From Pseudomonas gessardii (GTDB taxonomy: Bacteria > Pseudomonadota > Gammaproteobacteria > Pseudomonadales > Pseudomonadaceae): a stretch of DNA of 64,000 nt. The translations under genes were made by a program, and so were the position numbers. The DNA is taken from contig NZ_MNPU01000014.1 in the NCBI RefSeq assembly GCF_001983165.1, forward strand, positions 1 through 64,000. Reading direction: 5' to 3'. Positions 48,644 to 58,419 of this stretch are shown in pieces. Each line of letters starts with the position of its first letter. The stretch's first letter is position 1. A model generated the notes under the pieces. It did not search any database and was not told the origin of the DNA. It worked only from the letters and a program-made list of their open reading frames with translations.

Positions 48644-49584
48644 ACCCCGCCGCGAACGTCTCGCCCCAGGTCGCCGAGCAGGCGGTACAGTGGCTGATGC
48701 AAATGCAGCAAGGCCCGCTCAACCCGCGCCAGCAGGCCAACTGGCAGCACTGGCTACAGGCCCACAGCGAACATCAACGGGCGTGGGAGCATATTCAGCG
48801 GGTCAACCAGCGCCTGCGCGGCATGCCCTCGCCCCTGGCCCATGCCGCGTTGAACGCAGCGCAATCGAACAGCCGGCGCCAGGCCCTGAAACTGCTGCTG
48901 GTCCTCGGCGCCGGCTCGGCGGCCACCTGGGGCTTGCGCCAGCAACACTTGATCCCGCCGTTGACCGCCGACTACCGCAGCCCCTTCGGCCAGCGGCGCA
49001 AAATGCAACTGGCCGATGGCAGCCAACTGCAACTCAATACCGCCAGTGCGGTGGATGTGCAATTTGACGGCCCGCGACGCCTGGTCCGCCTGCTCGAAGG
49101 CGAAATATTGCTGCGCGCCAACACGCCGTTGCAGATCATCACCGGCCAGGGCCTTGTCACCACCCAGGCGGCGCAGGTGAATGTGCGCCAGTTCAACGAC
49201 CACACTCAGGTTGCCGTGCTGGATGGCCAGGTCGAGATTACACCCAGGTCCTACAGCGGCCTGCCCCTACCCCTGGAAAAATCCCACCAAGTCAACCTCA
49301 CGCGCAAAGGCTGGGATACCCCGCGCCCTACCGATGCCAACAGCGCTGCCTGGGCCGACGGCATGCTGGTGGCCTCGCACATGCGCCTGGCAGATTTCCT
49401 CGCCGAAGTGAGCCGTTATCGCCGGGGCCAATTGCAGTGTGATCCGCAGGTGGCCAACCTGCTGATCTCCGGCAGCTACCCGCTGGACGACAGCGAACGC
49501 ATCCTGGACCTGCTGCCCATCAGCCTGCCGGTCAAAGTACGGCGGTTTACCCGCTATTGGGTCAGCGTCGAAGCCCGCGCCTGA
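48640..49584 (+). CDS. FecR family anti-sigma/sigma regulator
   Basis: 314 residues. The cytoplasmic N-terminal domain (DUF4880, about 8-50; EQAVQWLMQMQQGPLNPRQQ) binds the sigma factor. A single membrane helix (LKLLLVLGAGSAATWGL, about 85-101) is followed by the periplasmic FecR domain (YRSPFGQRRKMQLADGSQLQ). It relays the occupancy of the outer-membrane receptor to the ECF sigma factor. Confidence 0.94.
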   Translation: MNPAANVSPQVAEQAVQWLMQMQQGPLNPRQQANWQHWLQAHSEHQRAWEHIQRVNQRLRGMPSPLAHAALNAAQSNSRRQALKLLLVLGAGSAATWGLRQQHLIPPLTADYRSPFGQRRKMQLADGSQLQLNTASAVDVQFDGPRRLVRLLEGEILLRANTPLQIITGQGLVTTQAAQVNVRQFNDHTQVAVLDGQVEITPRSYSGLPLPLEKSHQVNLTRKGWDTPRPTDANSAAWADGMLVASHMRLADFLAEVSRYRRGQLQCDPQVANLLISGSYPLDDSERILDLLPISLPVKVRRFTRYWVSVEARA

Positions 49585-49675
49585 ATTATTTTCAGGCACC
49601 CGTGAGCCGTTTTCCGTACCTCGCGTGACAGAGAGGGAAAGCCAGCCAGTTTCCCACCTCTGAGGAACATTCTTC

Positions 49676-52021
49676 ATGCCCCAGCACCCGACTCGCCTGA
49701 CGCCACTTGCCCGCACGCTGCGCCACTTGCTGCTGGGCGCCAGCCTCAGTTTCAGCGCCCTGCCCTACGCCTTGGCGGCCGAGGCCAAGCCTTATCACAT
49801 CGCCCCAGCCTCCCTGGAAGCCGCGCTGAATCAATTTGGCCGTGAAGCCGGCGTGCTGATTTCCTTTGGCTCGCAAGTGACCGCCGGCGCACAAAGCCAG
49901 GGCCTGACAGGTAACTACACCACCGAGCAAGGCCTGGACGCACTGCTCAAGGGCACCGGCCTGCAAGCCCGCGCCGAAGGTCACAATGCCTACAGCCTGC
50001 AACCGCTGAATGCCCCGAGTTCCCTGGAACTGGGCACCTCCACCGTGGTGGGCGACTGGCTCGGCGATGCGGCGCAGACCAATGTCTTCGAGCACCCCGG
50101 CGCCCGCGATGTGATCCGTCGCGAAGAGTTCGAGCGCCAGGGCGCGACCCAGGCCCGTGATGTGCTCAACCGCATTCCCGGGGTCAATGCGCCGGAAAAC
50201 AACGGCACCGGCAGCCACGACATGGCGCTGAACTTCGGCATTCGCGGGCTCAACCCGCGCCTGGCGGCGCGCTCGACAGTCTTGATGGACGGCATTCCGG
50301 TGCCTTTCGCGCCGTATGGCCAGCCGCAACTGTCGTTCGCGCCGGTCAGCATGGGCAACATGGATGCGGTGGACGTGGTGCGCGGTGGTGGCGCGGTACG
50401 TTACGGCCCGCAGAACGTCGGCGGCGTGGTCAACTTCGTGACCCGGGCCATTCCCGACGCGCCGACGGTCAAGGGCGGCCTGCAGACCGAGACCAGCCCA
50501 TCCTCCAGCCACGATGGCTTCAAGACCACCGGCAACCTGCTGGCCGGCGGCACCGCCGACAATGGCCTGGGTGGCGCGCTGCTGTATTCCGGCACCCGCG
50601 GCGGCGACTGGCGCGAACACAGCGACAGCCAAATCGACGACCTGATCCTCAAGGGCCACTACCAACTGGATGAGGCCAACAGCTTCAATGCCATGGCCCA
50701 GTACTACGAAGGTCAGGCCGATATGCCCGGAGGCTTGAGCACGGCGGCCTACAAGGCCGACCCGTATCAGTCCACCCGTCCCTACGACAAATTCTGGGGC
50801 CGCCGTACGATGTTTAACGTGGGCTATCGCTACCAGGAAGATCGTCGGGAATTCACCGTCAACAGCTTCTTCACCAAGACCTTGCGCAGCGGCTATCTGG
50901 ACCAGGGCAGCTTCCTTTCGCTGTCGCCGCGCGAGTATTGGGTACGCGGCCTGGAAACCCGCCTGGCCCAGGGCTTCGACCTCGGCCCGAGCAGCCACGA
51001 GGTCGGCGTAGGCTACCGCTACATCAACGAGGCCGGGCACGAATTGCGCTACCGCACGCCGATCAGCGCCAACCAGCAACTGCCCAACACCGACAGCCGC
51101 AACGACCGCGACACCCGGGGCGGCACCGAAGCCAATGCGTTCTTTATCGATGACCGGATCGATATCGGCAAATGGACCGTGACCCCGGGCATCCGCTACG
51201 AGATGATCAAGTCCCAGCAGACCAACAACCTGACCAACGTCAAATACAAGGGCGACTACAACACCGCCTTGCCGGCGTTGAACGTGCTCTATCACCTGAC
51301 CGACGAGTGGAACCTGTACGCCAACACCGAAGGCTCCTTTGGCAGCGTGCAGTACAGCCAGATGCCCAACCGCGTGAGCAGCGGCGCAGTCAAGCCGGAA
51401 AAGGCCCGCACCTGGGAAGTCGGCACGCGCTACGACAATGGCGCGCTGCGTGCTGAAATCGGCGCGTTCCTGATCAACTTCGACAACCAGTACGAAAGCA
51501 ACCAGACCAACGACTCGGTGATTGCTCGGGGCGAAACCCGGCACCAGGGTATCGAATCCAGCCTCAACTACGCCCTCGACGGCTTGAGCCCGGCGCTGGC
51601 CGGCTTTGATGTGTACGCCAGCTACGCCTATGTCGATGCAACCATCCGCGAAGACGGCCCGAACAAAGGCAACCGCGTCCCCTTCTCGTCCAAGCACAAA
51701 GGCACCCTGGGCGTGGGCTACACCGAAGGCCAATGGAAGTTGAACCTGGACAGCACCTACCAGAGCAGCCAGTTCGCCGACAACGCCAACACCCAGGCCG
51801 AAAGCGCCGATGGCAGCACCGGGCGCATCCCCGGCTACATGCTGTTCAGCAGCCGCGCCGCCTACGACTTCGGCCCGCAGTTGTCGGATTTGAATGTGGC
51901 GGTGGGGGTGAAGAACATCTTCAATACCCAGTACTTCACCCGCTCGTTTGACGATAACAACAAGGGCAAATACGTGGGTGAGCCGCGGACGGTGTATGTG
52001 CAGACGTCGGTCGCGTTCTGA
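49676..52021 (+). CDS. TonB-dependent receptor with signalling domain, FecA-like
   Basis: 781 residues. Signal peptide (1-34), STN signalling domain (about 40-110; YHIAPASLEAALNQFGREAG) that contacts the FecR protein, plug domain (DVLNRIPGVN; DGIPVPFAPYGQPQ; VDVVRGGGAVRYGPQNVGG) and a 22-strand barrel ending in aromatic F (VQTSVAF). The plug region is very like FecA of E. coli, the ferric dicitrate receptor, so ferric citrate is the leading ligand guess. A xenosiderophore remains possible. Confidence 0.92.
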   Translation: MPQHPTRLTPLARTLRHLLLGASLSFSALPYALAAEAKPYHIAPASLEAALNQFGREAGVLISFGSQVTAGAQSQGLTGNYTTEQGLDALLKGTGLQARAEGHNAYSLQPLNAPSSLELGTSTVVGDWLGDAAQTNVFEHPGARDVIRREEFERQGATQARDVLNRIPGVNAPENNGTGSHDMALNFGIRGLNPRLAARSTVLMDGIPVPFAPYGQPQLSFAPVSMGNMDAVDVVRGGGAVRYGPQNVGGVVNFVTRAIPDAPTVKGGLQTETSPSSSHDGFKTTGNLLAGGTADNGLGGALLYSGTRGGDWREHSDSQIDDLILKGHYQLDEANSFNAMAQYYEGQADMPGGLSTAAYKADPYQSTRPYDKFWGRRTMFNVGYRYQEDRREFTVNSFFTKTLRSGYLDQGSFLSLSPREYWVRGLETRLAQGFDLGPSSHEVGVGYRYINEAGHELRYRTPISANQQLPNTDSRNDRDTRGGTEANAFFIDDRIDIGKWTVTPGIRYEMIKSQQTNNLTNVKYKGDYNTALPALNVLYHLTDEWNLYANTEGSFGSVQYSQMPNRVSSGAVKPEKARTWEVGTRYDNGALRAEIGAFLINFDNQYESNQTNDSVIARGETRHQGIESSLNYALDGLSPALAGFDVYASYAYVDATIREDGPNKGNRVPFSSKHKGTLGVGYTEGQWKLNLDSTYQSSQFADNANTQAESADGSTGRIPGYMLFSSRAAYDFGPQLSDLNVAVGVKNIFNTQYFTRSFDDNNKGKYVGEPRTVYVQTSVAF

Positions 52022-52090
52022 CGGGCCGGCAAAGATCCTGAATACACTGCTGGCCAGCTCCGACATTTGATACCTATCAGCCACAAAAAA

Positions 52091-52114
52091 ACGGGCCTGC
52101 ATCTGCAGGCCCGT
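52091..52114. terminator. bidirectional intrinsic terminator
   Basis: ACGGGCCTGC-ATCT-GCAGGCCCGT, a perfect 10-bp stem with A-tract before and TTTT after. It ends both the fecA-like gene and the convergent HPF-like gene. Confidence 0.9.
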
Positions 52115-52143
52115 TTTGTCTGGGGTTGAAAAACACTCAGCAA

Positions 52144-52551
52144 TCAGCTGTTAAGCGCAGCCTGTTCGTTTTCCAGGAATTCCTCTTCAAGCCCGGCATC
52201 ATCGACTTGGTTGTTGGGCGTGCGTTTCTCTGCACGCGGTTTGCCTTGCAGCCTGCCGAACAGATGCTCCAGCGCGTTATCCAGCTTGGTGGCCGCCCCG
52301 TCGATCGCTTGTTCCAGGGTGTCGGCTTTATGGATGACCGAAATCGGTTGATGACCCTTTGGCCGCGCTTCCAGGCGGCAACTTAAATCGTGGGGGCCCG
52401 GCTTGTCGCCGTTCTCATCCTTCAAAAAGACTTCAATGCGGGTCAAGTCTTCTTCATAACGTTCGAGCGTGCTCTCAATGGTAGTACGTACCCACTCCTC
52501 CAGTCGGATGCTGCTTTCAATATGGTTATCGCTGTTGACTAGGATTTGCAT
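52144..52551 (-). CDS. HPF/RaiA family ribosome-associated protein
   Basis: 135 residues of the sigma-54 modulation/S30EA fold: MQILVNSDNHIESSIRLEEW, then RIEVFLKDENGDKPGPHDLS and the helix HKADTLEQAIDGAATKLDNA. The C-terminal tail is acidic. Such proteins bind the 30S subunit in stress or stationary phase. This looks like an extra paralogue, since the housekeeping hpf sits next to rpoN elsewhere in pseudomonads. Confidence 0.85.
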   Translation of the reverse strand: MQILVNSDNHIESSIRLEEWVRTTIESTLERYEEDLTRIEVFLKDENGDKPGPHDLSCRLEARPKGHQPISVIHKADTLEQAIDGAATKLDNALEHLFGRLQGKPRAEKRTPNNQVDDAGLEEEFLENEQAALNS

Positions 52552-52763
52552 AGTGTTTCCCTTATTTCAGCTAGCTCGCCAGAGGTCACAACTGCAACAC
52601 CGATGCGGTGAAACCATGACCTCTTGACTACACAATTGAGCACCTGACGGAACAATTCAACCCCTATGCAAAGATAAATCCCACATTACAAATTAAGTCT
52701 GACAACCGCCCAAAGCACTGTTATGGTCGGGAGTTGGGTGCCCCCGCGCACCGGCGAAAATCC

Positions 52764-53711
52764 TCACAATTGCCCCTCGCCCAAGGGGTGCAACCCGCGA
52801 AAAATCCCCGCCTCTTCCACCAGCCAATCATGCACCGCACGCACACCGGGATGGTTCAGCGCGCCTGGCGCATACAGCAGCACATAGCGCTTGTGGTTCG
52901 GCACCGCGAGGCCAAAGGGCACGATCAGCGTGCCACGCTCCAACTCATCATTGAGCAGGGTGCGCCGGGCAATCGCCACGCCCATACCAGCAATGGCGGC
53001 CTCGATGGTCAGGTGGTTGCGGTTGAAGGTGTGCCCACGCCGCACATCGGCGTCGTGGTAGCCGATAGCATTCAGGTAAAACTCCCACTCGGCGTATTCA
53101 TAACTCCCACGCCAGGCGGTGATGTCGTGCAACAACGGGAAATGGGCCAGGTCGGCCGGCCCGTGCAACGGCGGGCGCCCGCGCAACAGGCTCGGCGCGC
53201 ACACCGGGAATATCTGCTCATCGAGCAAGGCTGTAGATAACAAACCCGGATAGCTGCCGTCGTTGAGGTCGATGGCCAGGTCAAAGTCGCCTTCGTGCAA
53301 GGCCATGCTGCTGTCTTCCGCCACTAGGCGCAGTTGGATATCCGGGAAACGCTGCTGCAAGCGCGGCAGGCGCGGCGTCAGCCATTTGCCGAGGAATGAC
53401 GGAATCGAGCGCAGGCGCAAGGTGCCGCTGATCATCCCCGCATCCAGGCGCTGCAGCTCGGCATCAATGCTGCCGTAGGCCTCGCTCACCGTGATCGCCA
53501 GCCGCTGCCCCTCGGCGCTCAGTTCCACGCCACGTGCCCGACGATGAAACAGGCGAAAGCCCAGGCGCTCTTCCAATTGGCGAATCTGCTGGCTGACCGC
53601 CCCCGGCGTGATGTGCAGTTCTTCGGCGCAACGGGTGAAGGATAAATGCCGTGCGGCGCAGGCAAAGACGTGCAGCCAGACATAAGTCTGGGCATGAAGC
53701 GGGCGAGCCAT
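52764..53711 (-). CDS. LysR family regulator, divergent from serine catabolism genes
   Basis: 315 residues from the ATG at 53711; the longer frame would run into the intergenic region. HTH: FACAARHLSFTRCAEELHIT, then PGAVSQQIRQLEERLGFRLF. The effector domain follows, similar to GcvA/DsdC-type regulators. Divergent from the L-serine ammonia-lyase gene with 137 bp between starts, so it is the likely regulator of serine uptake and breakdown. Confidence 0.92.
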   Translation of the reverse strand: MARPLHAQTYVWLHVFACAARHLSFTRCAEELHITPGAVSQQIRQLEERLGFRLFHRRARGVELSAEGQRLAITVSEAYGSIDAELQRLDAGMISGTLRLRSIPSFLGKWLTPRLPRLQQRFPDIQLRLVAEDSSMALHEGDFDLAIDLNDGSYPGLLSTALLDEQIFPVCAPSLLRGRPPLHGPADLAHFPLLHDITAWRGSYEYAEWEFYLNAIGYHDADVRRGHTFNRNHLTIEAAIAGMGVAIARRTLLNDELERGTLIVPFGLAVPNHKRYVLLYAPGALNHPGVRAVHDWLVEEAGIFRGLHPLGEGQL

Positions 53712-53848
53712 AGCGTTTAGTCCTGCTAAAGGGTGTCTTAGGATAATTCGTTGGTCAGTGCCGATCCAGAGGCTCAGTATCGCGCCACCTCCGCTTGTCC
53801 TACAAAACATGGCAGCGATTCCTACTCCATTGCTTGTAAGGCTTTAGC

Positions 53849-55225
53849 ATGGCTATCAGCGTTTTTGATCTATTCAAGGTGGGCATCGGCCCGTCCAGCT
53901 CCCATACCGTCGGCCCCATGCGGGCAGCGGCAACCTTCGCCCAGGCCCTCGCCGACCAACAATTGCTCGCGCAAACCCAGCGCGTGGAAGTGCGCCTGTA
54001 CGGTTCCCTGTCCGCCACCGGCGTGGGCCATGCCACCGACCGTGCCTGTGTGATGGGGTTGATGGGCGAATGGCCAGATCGGGTTGACCCCACCTCCATT
54101 GGCCCGCGCATCCAACAGTTGCGCGAATCAGGCCGCTTGTTGCTTGGCGGCACCCAAGAAATTTCCTTCAACTGGCAGCACGATCTCCTGCTGCTGGAGG
54201 AAAGCCTGCCCTACCACCCCAACGCCATGTCCCTGCATGCCTACGGGGCAAACGGCCTGCTCAGCGAACAGACCTACTACTCGGTGGGCGGCGGTTTCAT
54301 TATCGAGGCTGCGGAAGCCGAGTCGGGTATTGCTCCCACCAGCGATGTAAAACTGCCCTACGACTTTTCCAGCGCCGTCGAACTGCTGGCCCTGTGCAAC
54401 ACGCATGGCCTGCGAGTCTCCGAACTGATGATGGCCAACGAACGCGCCTGGCGCAGTGATGCAGAAATCCGCAGCGGCCTGCTGCATATCTGGTCGGTAA
54501 TGCGCGAGTGCGTCGAACAAGGCCTGCGCGATGAAGGCATCTTGCCCGGCGGTTTGGATGTGCCGCGCCGCGCCGCCAAGCTGCACCGCAGCCTGCTGGA
54601 AATCGGCAAGCCGAATGTGATCACCTCGACCCTGTCGGCCATGGAATGGGTCAACCTGTTCGCCCTGGCCGTCAACGAAGAAAACGCCGCCGGTGGGCGC
54701 ATGGTCACCGCCCCCACCAACGGCGCGGCCGGGATCATCCCGGCGGTGTTGCACTACTACATGAAATTCAACGCCGACGCGTCTGATGATGATGTGGTGA
54801 ATTTCTTCCTAGCGGCTGCCGCCGTCGGCATCCTGTGCAAGAAAAACGCCTCGATCTCCGGTGCCGAAGTCGGCTGCCAGGGCGAAGTCGGTTCGGCCTG
54901 CGCCATGGCCGCCGCAGGCCTGGCGGATATCCTCGGCGCCACCCCCGAGCAACTGGAAAACGCCGCCGAAATCGGCCTGGAACATAACCTCGGCCTGACC
55001 TGCGACCCGGTCGGCGGCCTGGTCCAGGTGCCCTGTATCGAGCGCAACGCGATCGCCGCCGTCAAAGCCATCAACGCCACGCAAATGGCCCTGCGCGGCG
55101 ACGGCAAGCACTTTATCTCCCTCGACCGGGTGATCCGCACCATGCGCGATACCGGCGCCGATATGCATGACAAATACAAAGAAACTTCACGGGGCGGCCT
55201 GGCGGTCAGCTGGGTGGAGTGCTGA
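53849..55225 (+). CDS. sdaA: L-serine ammonia-lyase, iron-sulfur type
   Basis: 458 residues, single-chain form. The beta domain starts [20 protein letters not shown], and the alpha domain holds the [4Fe-4S] cysteines in [16 protein letters not shown] and [19 protein letters not shown]. It converts L-serine to pyruvate and ammonia. The serine transporter gene follows 59 bp later. Pseudomonads have more than one copy, so sdaA versus sdaB naming is loose. Confidence 0.95.
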   Translation: MAISVFDLFKVGIGPSSSHTVGPMRAAATFAQALADQQLLAQTQRVEVRLYGSLSATGVGHATDRACVMGLMGEWPDRVDPTSIGPRIQQLRESGRLLLGGTQEISFNWQHDLLLLEESLPYHPNAMSLHAYGANGLLSEQTYYSVGGGFIIEAAEAESGIAPTSDVKLPYDFSSAVELLALCNTHGLRVSELMMANERAWRSDAEIRSGLLHIWSVMRECVEQGLRDEGILPGGLDVPRRAAKLHRSLLEIGKPNVITSTLSAMEWVNLFALAVNEENAAGGRMVTAPTNGAAGIIPAVLHYYMKFNADASDDDVVNFFLAAAAVGILCKKNASISGAEVGCQGEVGSACAMAAAGLADILGATPEQLENAAEIGLEHNLGLTCDPVGGLVQVPCIERNAIAAVKAINATQMALRGDGKHFISLDRVIRTMRDTGADMHDKYKETSRGGLAVSWVEC

Positions 55226-55284
55226 GGAGCACTGCTACCGGCCCCTACGTGAGCCCGCGCAAAAATAATAACGAGGCAATAACG

Positions 55285-56571
55285 ATGACCGATGTACGTA
55301 CACCTGCTGCCGAAAACCCTGTTGTAGAACACACCGTGACAACGGGCTGGAGCAAACACGACACCACCTGGATGCTGGGCCTGTACGGCACCGCCATCGG
55401 TGCCGGCACCCTGTTCCTGCCGATCAACGCCGGAGTCGGTGGCTTCTGGCCGCTGATCGTGCTGGCGCTGCTGGCCTTCCCCATGACCTTCTTCGCCCAC
55501 CGTGGGCTGACGCGCTTTGTGCTGTCGGGCAAATCCGGCGACATCACTGACGTGGTGGAAGAACATTTCGGCGTCGGCGCCGGCAAGCTGATCACCCTGC
55601 TGTACTTCTTCGCCATTTTCCCGATCCTGCTGGTGTACAGCGTCGCGCTGACCAACACCCTCGGCAGCTTTATGGAACACCAACTGCACATGACCCCACC
55701 GCCACGGGCGATCCTGTCCCTGGTGCTGATCCTCGGCCTGATGGCCATTGTGCGGTGCGGCCAGGGCGTGATCGTCAAGGCCATGAGCGTGCTGGTCTAC
55801 CCCTTCGTCGCCGCCTTGCTGTTACTGGCGCTAAGCCTGATCCCCAACTGGAACGGCGCGTTCTTCGCCTCGGCGAGCGAGGGCATGCCCCTGCCGGTGT
55901 TCTTCAACACCCTGTGGCTGGCGATTCCGGTGATGGTGTTTTCGTTTAACCACTCGCCGATCATCTCGGCCTTTGCGGTGGACCAGAAACGGGTGTACGG
56001 CGCCCAAGCCGAACGCAAGAGCAGCGGCATCCTGGCCATGGCCCACGGCATGATGGTGCTCACCGTGATGTTCTTCTGCTTCAGTTGCGTACTGGCGCTG
56101 TCACCCGCCGACCTTGCCGCCGCCAAGGCACAGAACATCTCGATCCTGTCCTACCTGGCCAACCACTTCCAAACCCCGGTCATCGCCTATGCCGCGCCAT
56201 TGATCGCGCTGGTGGCCATCACCAAATCCTTCCTCGGCCACTACATCGGCGCCAGCGAAGGCTTCCAGGGCCTGCTCGTCAAGTCCCTGCGCGGGCGCAA
56301 CCGCACCCTGTCGGCGCGCTGGCTGGAACGTTGCACCGCCGTATTCATGATCCTCAGTTGCTGGGCCGTCGCCACGTTCAACCCCAGCATCCTGGGCATG
56401 ATCGAAACCCTCGGCGGGCCGATCATCGCGTGCCTGCTGTTCCTGATGCCGATGTACGCCATCCGCCGCGTCCCCGCGTTGCGCCAGTATTCGGGCCAGG
56501 TGTCGAATGTGTTTGTGGTGTTGGTGGGGCTGATTGCGCTGTCTGCGGTCATTTTCTCGCTGGTGCCCTGA
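55285..56571 (+). CDS. HAAAP family serine/threonine permease (SdaC-like)
   Basis: 428 residues from the ATG at 55285 (GAGG before it), with eleven membrane helices, starting MLGLYGTAIGAGTLFLPINA. The hydroxy/aromatic amino acid permease family includes SdaC, a proton-coupled serine importer. Co-directional with the serine ammonia-lyase, so it supplies its substrate. Confidence 0.92.
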   Translation: MTDVRTPAAENPVVEHTVTTGWSKHDTTWMLGLYGTAIGAGTLFLPINAGVGGFWPLIVLALLAFPMTFFAHRGLTRFVLSGKSGDITDVVEEHFGVGAGKLITLLYFFAIFPILLVYSVALTNTLGSFMEHQLHMTPPPRAILSLVLILGLMAIVRCGQGVIVKAMSVLVYPFVAALLLLALSLIPNWNGAFFASASEGMPLPVFFNTLWLAIPVMVFSFNHSPIISAFAVDQKRVYGAQAERKSSGILAMAHGMMVLTVMFFCFSCVLALSPADLAAAKAQNISILSYLANHFQTPVIAYAAPLIALVAITKSFLGHYIGASEGFQGLLVKSLRGRNRTLSARWLERCTAVFMILSCWAVATFNPSILGMIETLGGPIIACLLFLMPMYAIRRVPALRQYSGQVSNVFVVLVGLIALSAVIFSLVP

Positions 56572-56596
56572 AACGTCGCACACAGCGGTGATCAAA

Positions 56597-56686
56597 TGTG
56601 GGAGCGGGCTTGCCCGCGATAGCAGTGGGTCAGTTGATAAGTATTTGACTGACCCACCGCAATCGCGGGCAAGCCCGCTCCCACAG
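56597..56686. repeat. REP doublet (type GGGCTTGCCCGCGAT)
   Basis: TGTGGGAGCGGGCTTGCCCG ... CGGGCAAGCCCGCTCCCACA across about 40 bp, downstream of the serine permease gene. Same subtype as the doublet at 32518. Confidence 0.92.
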
Positions 56687-56841
56687 GGGTAGCTCGTCGT
56701 CTGAAAGATTCCTGTACGGCACGCCCCTTGCTGTACACCCTCTGAAGGAAAACGGAGCTTGTGACCGGTGGTCAGGCAACACGAACCAATCGCCCTACCG
56801 GTCGTCAATCAGTGCATGTTCTTATCAGGCGGTAACGCACC

Positions 56842-57159
56842 ATGGACAATCCTTTTCAGCTGATCACCGACACGTTCACCCCACAATACCGGGTCAACCT
56901 GAGTATCCAGCGCCTGGACGGCAGCATCCTGCTGACCCTCTCCGACGACAACGGCGTGGTCGCCAAACGCATGATCAGCGCCGAACAGCGCAACGACCCA
57001 CAACGGCTCAAACGCCTGGTGCAAAGCGTGCAATGGGGCATTGCCATTGAACAGGGCCACAGTGCCATGGAGATTTTGGCGATGATGACCGACGGCGACA
57101 GTCACCAACTGTTGCAGCGCCCGCCCAGCAACCGGCCGCCAGTCACGGCCGGGCTCTGA
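56842..57159 (+). CDS. DUF3509 domain-containing protein
   Basis: 105 residues, a small family confined largely to Pseudomonas. It begins MDNPFQLITDTFTPQYRVNL and has the conserved EQRNDPQRLKRLVQSVQWGI. No signal peptide or membrane segment. Function unknown. Convergent with psiE, the two stops being one base apart. Confidence 0.85.
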   Translation: MDNPFQLITDTFTPQYRVNLSIQRLDGSILLTLSDDNGVVAKRMISAEQRNDPQRLKRLVQSVQWGIAIEQGHSAMEILAMMTDGDSHQLLQRPPSNRPPVTAGL

Positions 57160-57160
57160 C

Positions 57161-57610
57161 TCAGGACTCGGACTTGTCCTTGACCGATGGGTAACGCGAC
57201 GAGGCAAAACGCACCACCAGGATGGCGAACGCCAACAGCAGAATCCCACCACACAGGTAAATGATCCCCAGGTCCGGGGCATTGTGGTGGGACACATCGC
57301 CGATCAGCAGGCGGGTCAATGCGGTGATTGCCACGTAGAGCAGGAAGCGGATCGGCATGTGGTTGGTCTTGAAATAAATCCCCACCATGGCGCCCAACTC
57401 CAGGTAGATAAACAGCAGCAGGATGTCATCCACGCTGATGCCGCCTTTTTGCAACATATCGATAAAGGTCATTATTGCCGCATAGGCGGTGATTGCACCG
57501 ATGCCAAACAGCGCCAGGTAGTGAAACGCCTCCACCGCCAGGTTGCCCAGGGAATCGGCATTCGCGTGCAGGCTTTTGCGCACTTTTTCGGCCCACTTCA
57601 TTTCTGTCAT
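57161..57610 (-). CDS. psiE: phosphate-starvation-inducible protein PsiE family
   Basis: 149 residues with four membrane helices (ALFGIGAITAYAAIMTFIDM; LLLFIYLELGAMVGIYF; IPVRFL-like NHMPIRFLLYVAITALTRLL; LCGGILLLAFAILVVRF). Typical PsiE layout. The role in the inner membrane is unknown. No Pho box was found in the upstream region by eye. Confidence 0.88.
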   Translation of the reverse strand: MTEMKWAEKVRKSLHANADSLGNLAVEAFHYLALFGIGAITAYAAIMTFIDMLQKGGISVDDILLLFIYLELGAMVGIYFKTNHMPIRFLLYVAITALTRLLIGDVSHHNAPDLGIIYLCGGILLLAFAILVVRFASSRYPSVKDKSES

Positions 57611-57818
57611 TGCTCACCACCACTGTTTAAAAAATAGCCAACTATTTGCCACTGCCTAAGCCAGGCTTCGACTCGCGGGGGATAATGCCCGTTTGGCATG
57701 ACGATTTCTCTGCATGCAGAAAGAAGGCCAGAGATTGCAGAATGAGATGATGGTGGAATGACAGGAGACACGCATACAAAAAAACACATTAACTCTGAGC
57801 ATCCGAGAGGCAGGTTTA

Positions 57819-58088
57819 TCAGGGATACCGTTGGCGCGCGTGCAAGACCGAGAGTACCCGGATGTAGTCCGTCACTTGATAGACAACCAGATAATTTGGA
57901 TGAACCACCATCTCCCGCGTGCCGATAACCCGTCCGGGTCGGTAAAGATGGGGCCTACGGGACAGAGCCAGTACAGAGGCTTCTATTGCCTGGTTAAGCT
58001 CGAGCGCTGCAATTGAATTGCGGTCGCTGATGTAATCAATAATTTGCCGGAGTTGCACCCGCGCTGCGGGGGCCCACTCAATCAGCAT
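57819..58088 (-). CDS. RelE/ParE family toxin
   Basis: 89 residues: MLIEWAPAARVQLRQIIDYI, then the C-terminal RVIGTREMVVHPNYLVVYQV and VLSVLHARQRYP, which is the standard ParE/RelE fold with the conserved Arg/Tyr region. It overlaps the upstream antitoxin gene by 11 bp. ParE types inhibit gyrase and RelE types cut mRNA; the long helical N-terminus and VLHARQRYP ending favour ParE. Confidence 0.9.
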   Translation of the reverse strand: MLIEWAPAARVQLRQIIDYISDRNSIAALELNQAIEASVLALSRRPHLYRPGRVIGTREMVVHPNYLVVYQVTDYIRVLSVLHARQRYP

Positions 58089-58266
58089 CGCCTTTCTTGC
58101 GTTTGGATTCGATCAGTGCGCGCATCTCTGCCATCACCTCATCATGAGGAATACCTGGCCTTGGGTCATCAAGAGCGGCTTGCACCTTGGCACGAAACCA
58201 GCGGTCATAGCTGTCAGCCTGCTCTTCAGTATCTGCGGGGGTAGCAGAAGAAAAGGAAGTGTCCAT
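58078..58266 (-). CDS. type II antitoxin paired with ParE-like toxin
   Basis: 62 residues: acidic N-terminus (SSATPADTEEQADSYDRWF), a helix with AKVQAALDDPRPGIPHDEVM, and a Lys-rich tail (SKRKKGDAD). The segment DDPRPGIPHDEV is common in ParD/RelB-like antitoxins from proteobacteria. It precedes the toxin, as usual, and probably represses the operon. Confidence 0.88.
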   Translation of the reverse strand: MDTSFSSATPADTEEQADSYDRWFRAKVQAALDDPRPGIPHDEVMAEMRALIESKRKKGDAD

Positions 58267-58419
58267 AAAAGCCTCCGTTGTCGATGAAGAAGGAGTCTAG
58301 TCGCTGACGTTTTTACTGTCGTGCTCCAAGCGATGAAGTGAGTAACAGAAAAACTCGAAGACCACGCGACTACTTCCTGGATCGCTCCCGTGAACAAGGG
58401 GACGATCCAGGTTGTGAGA

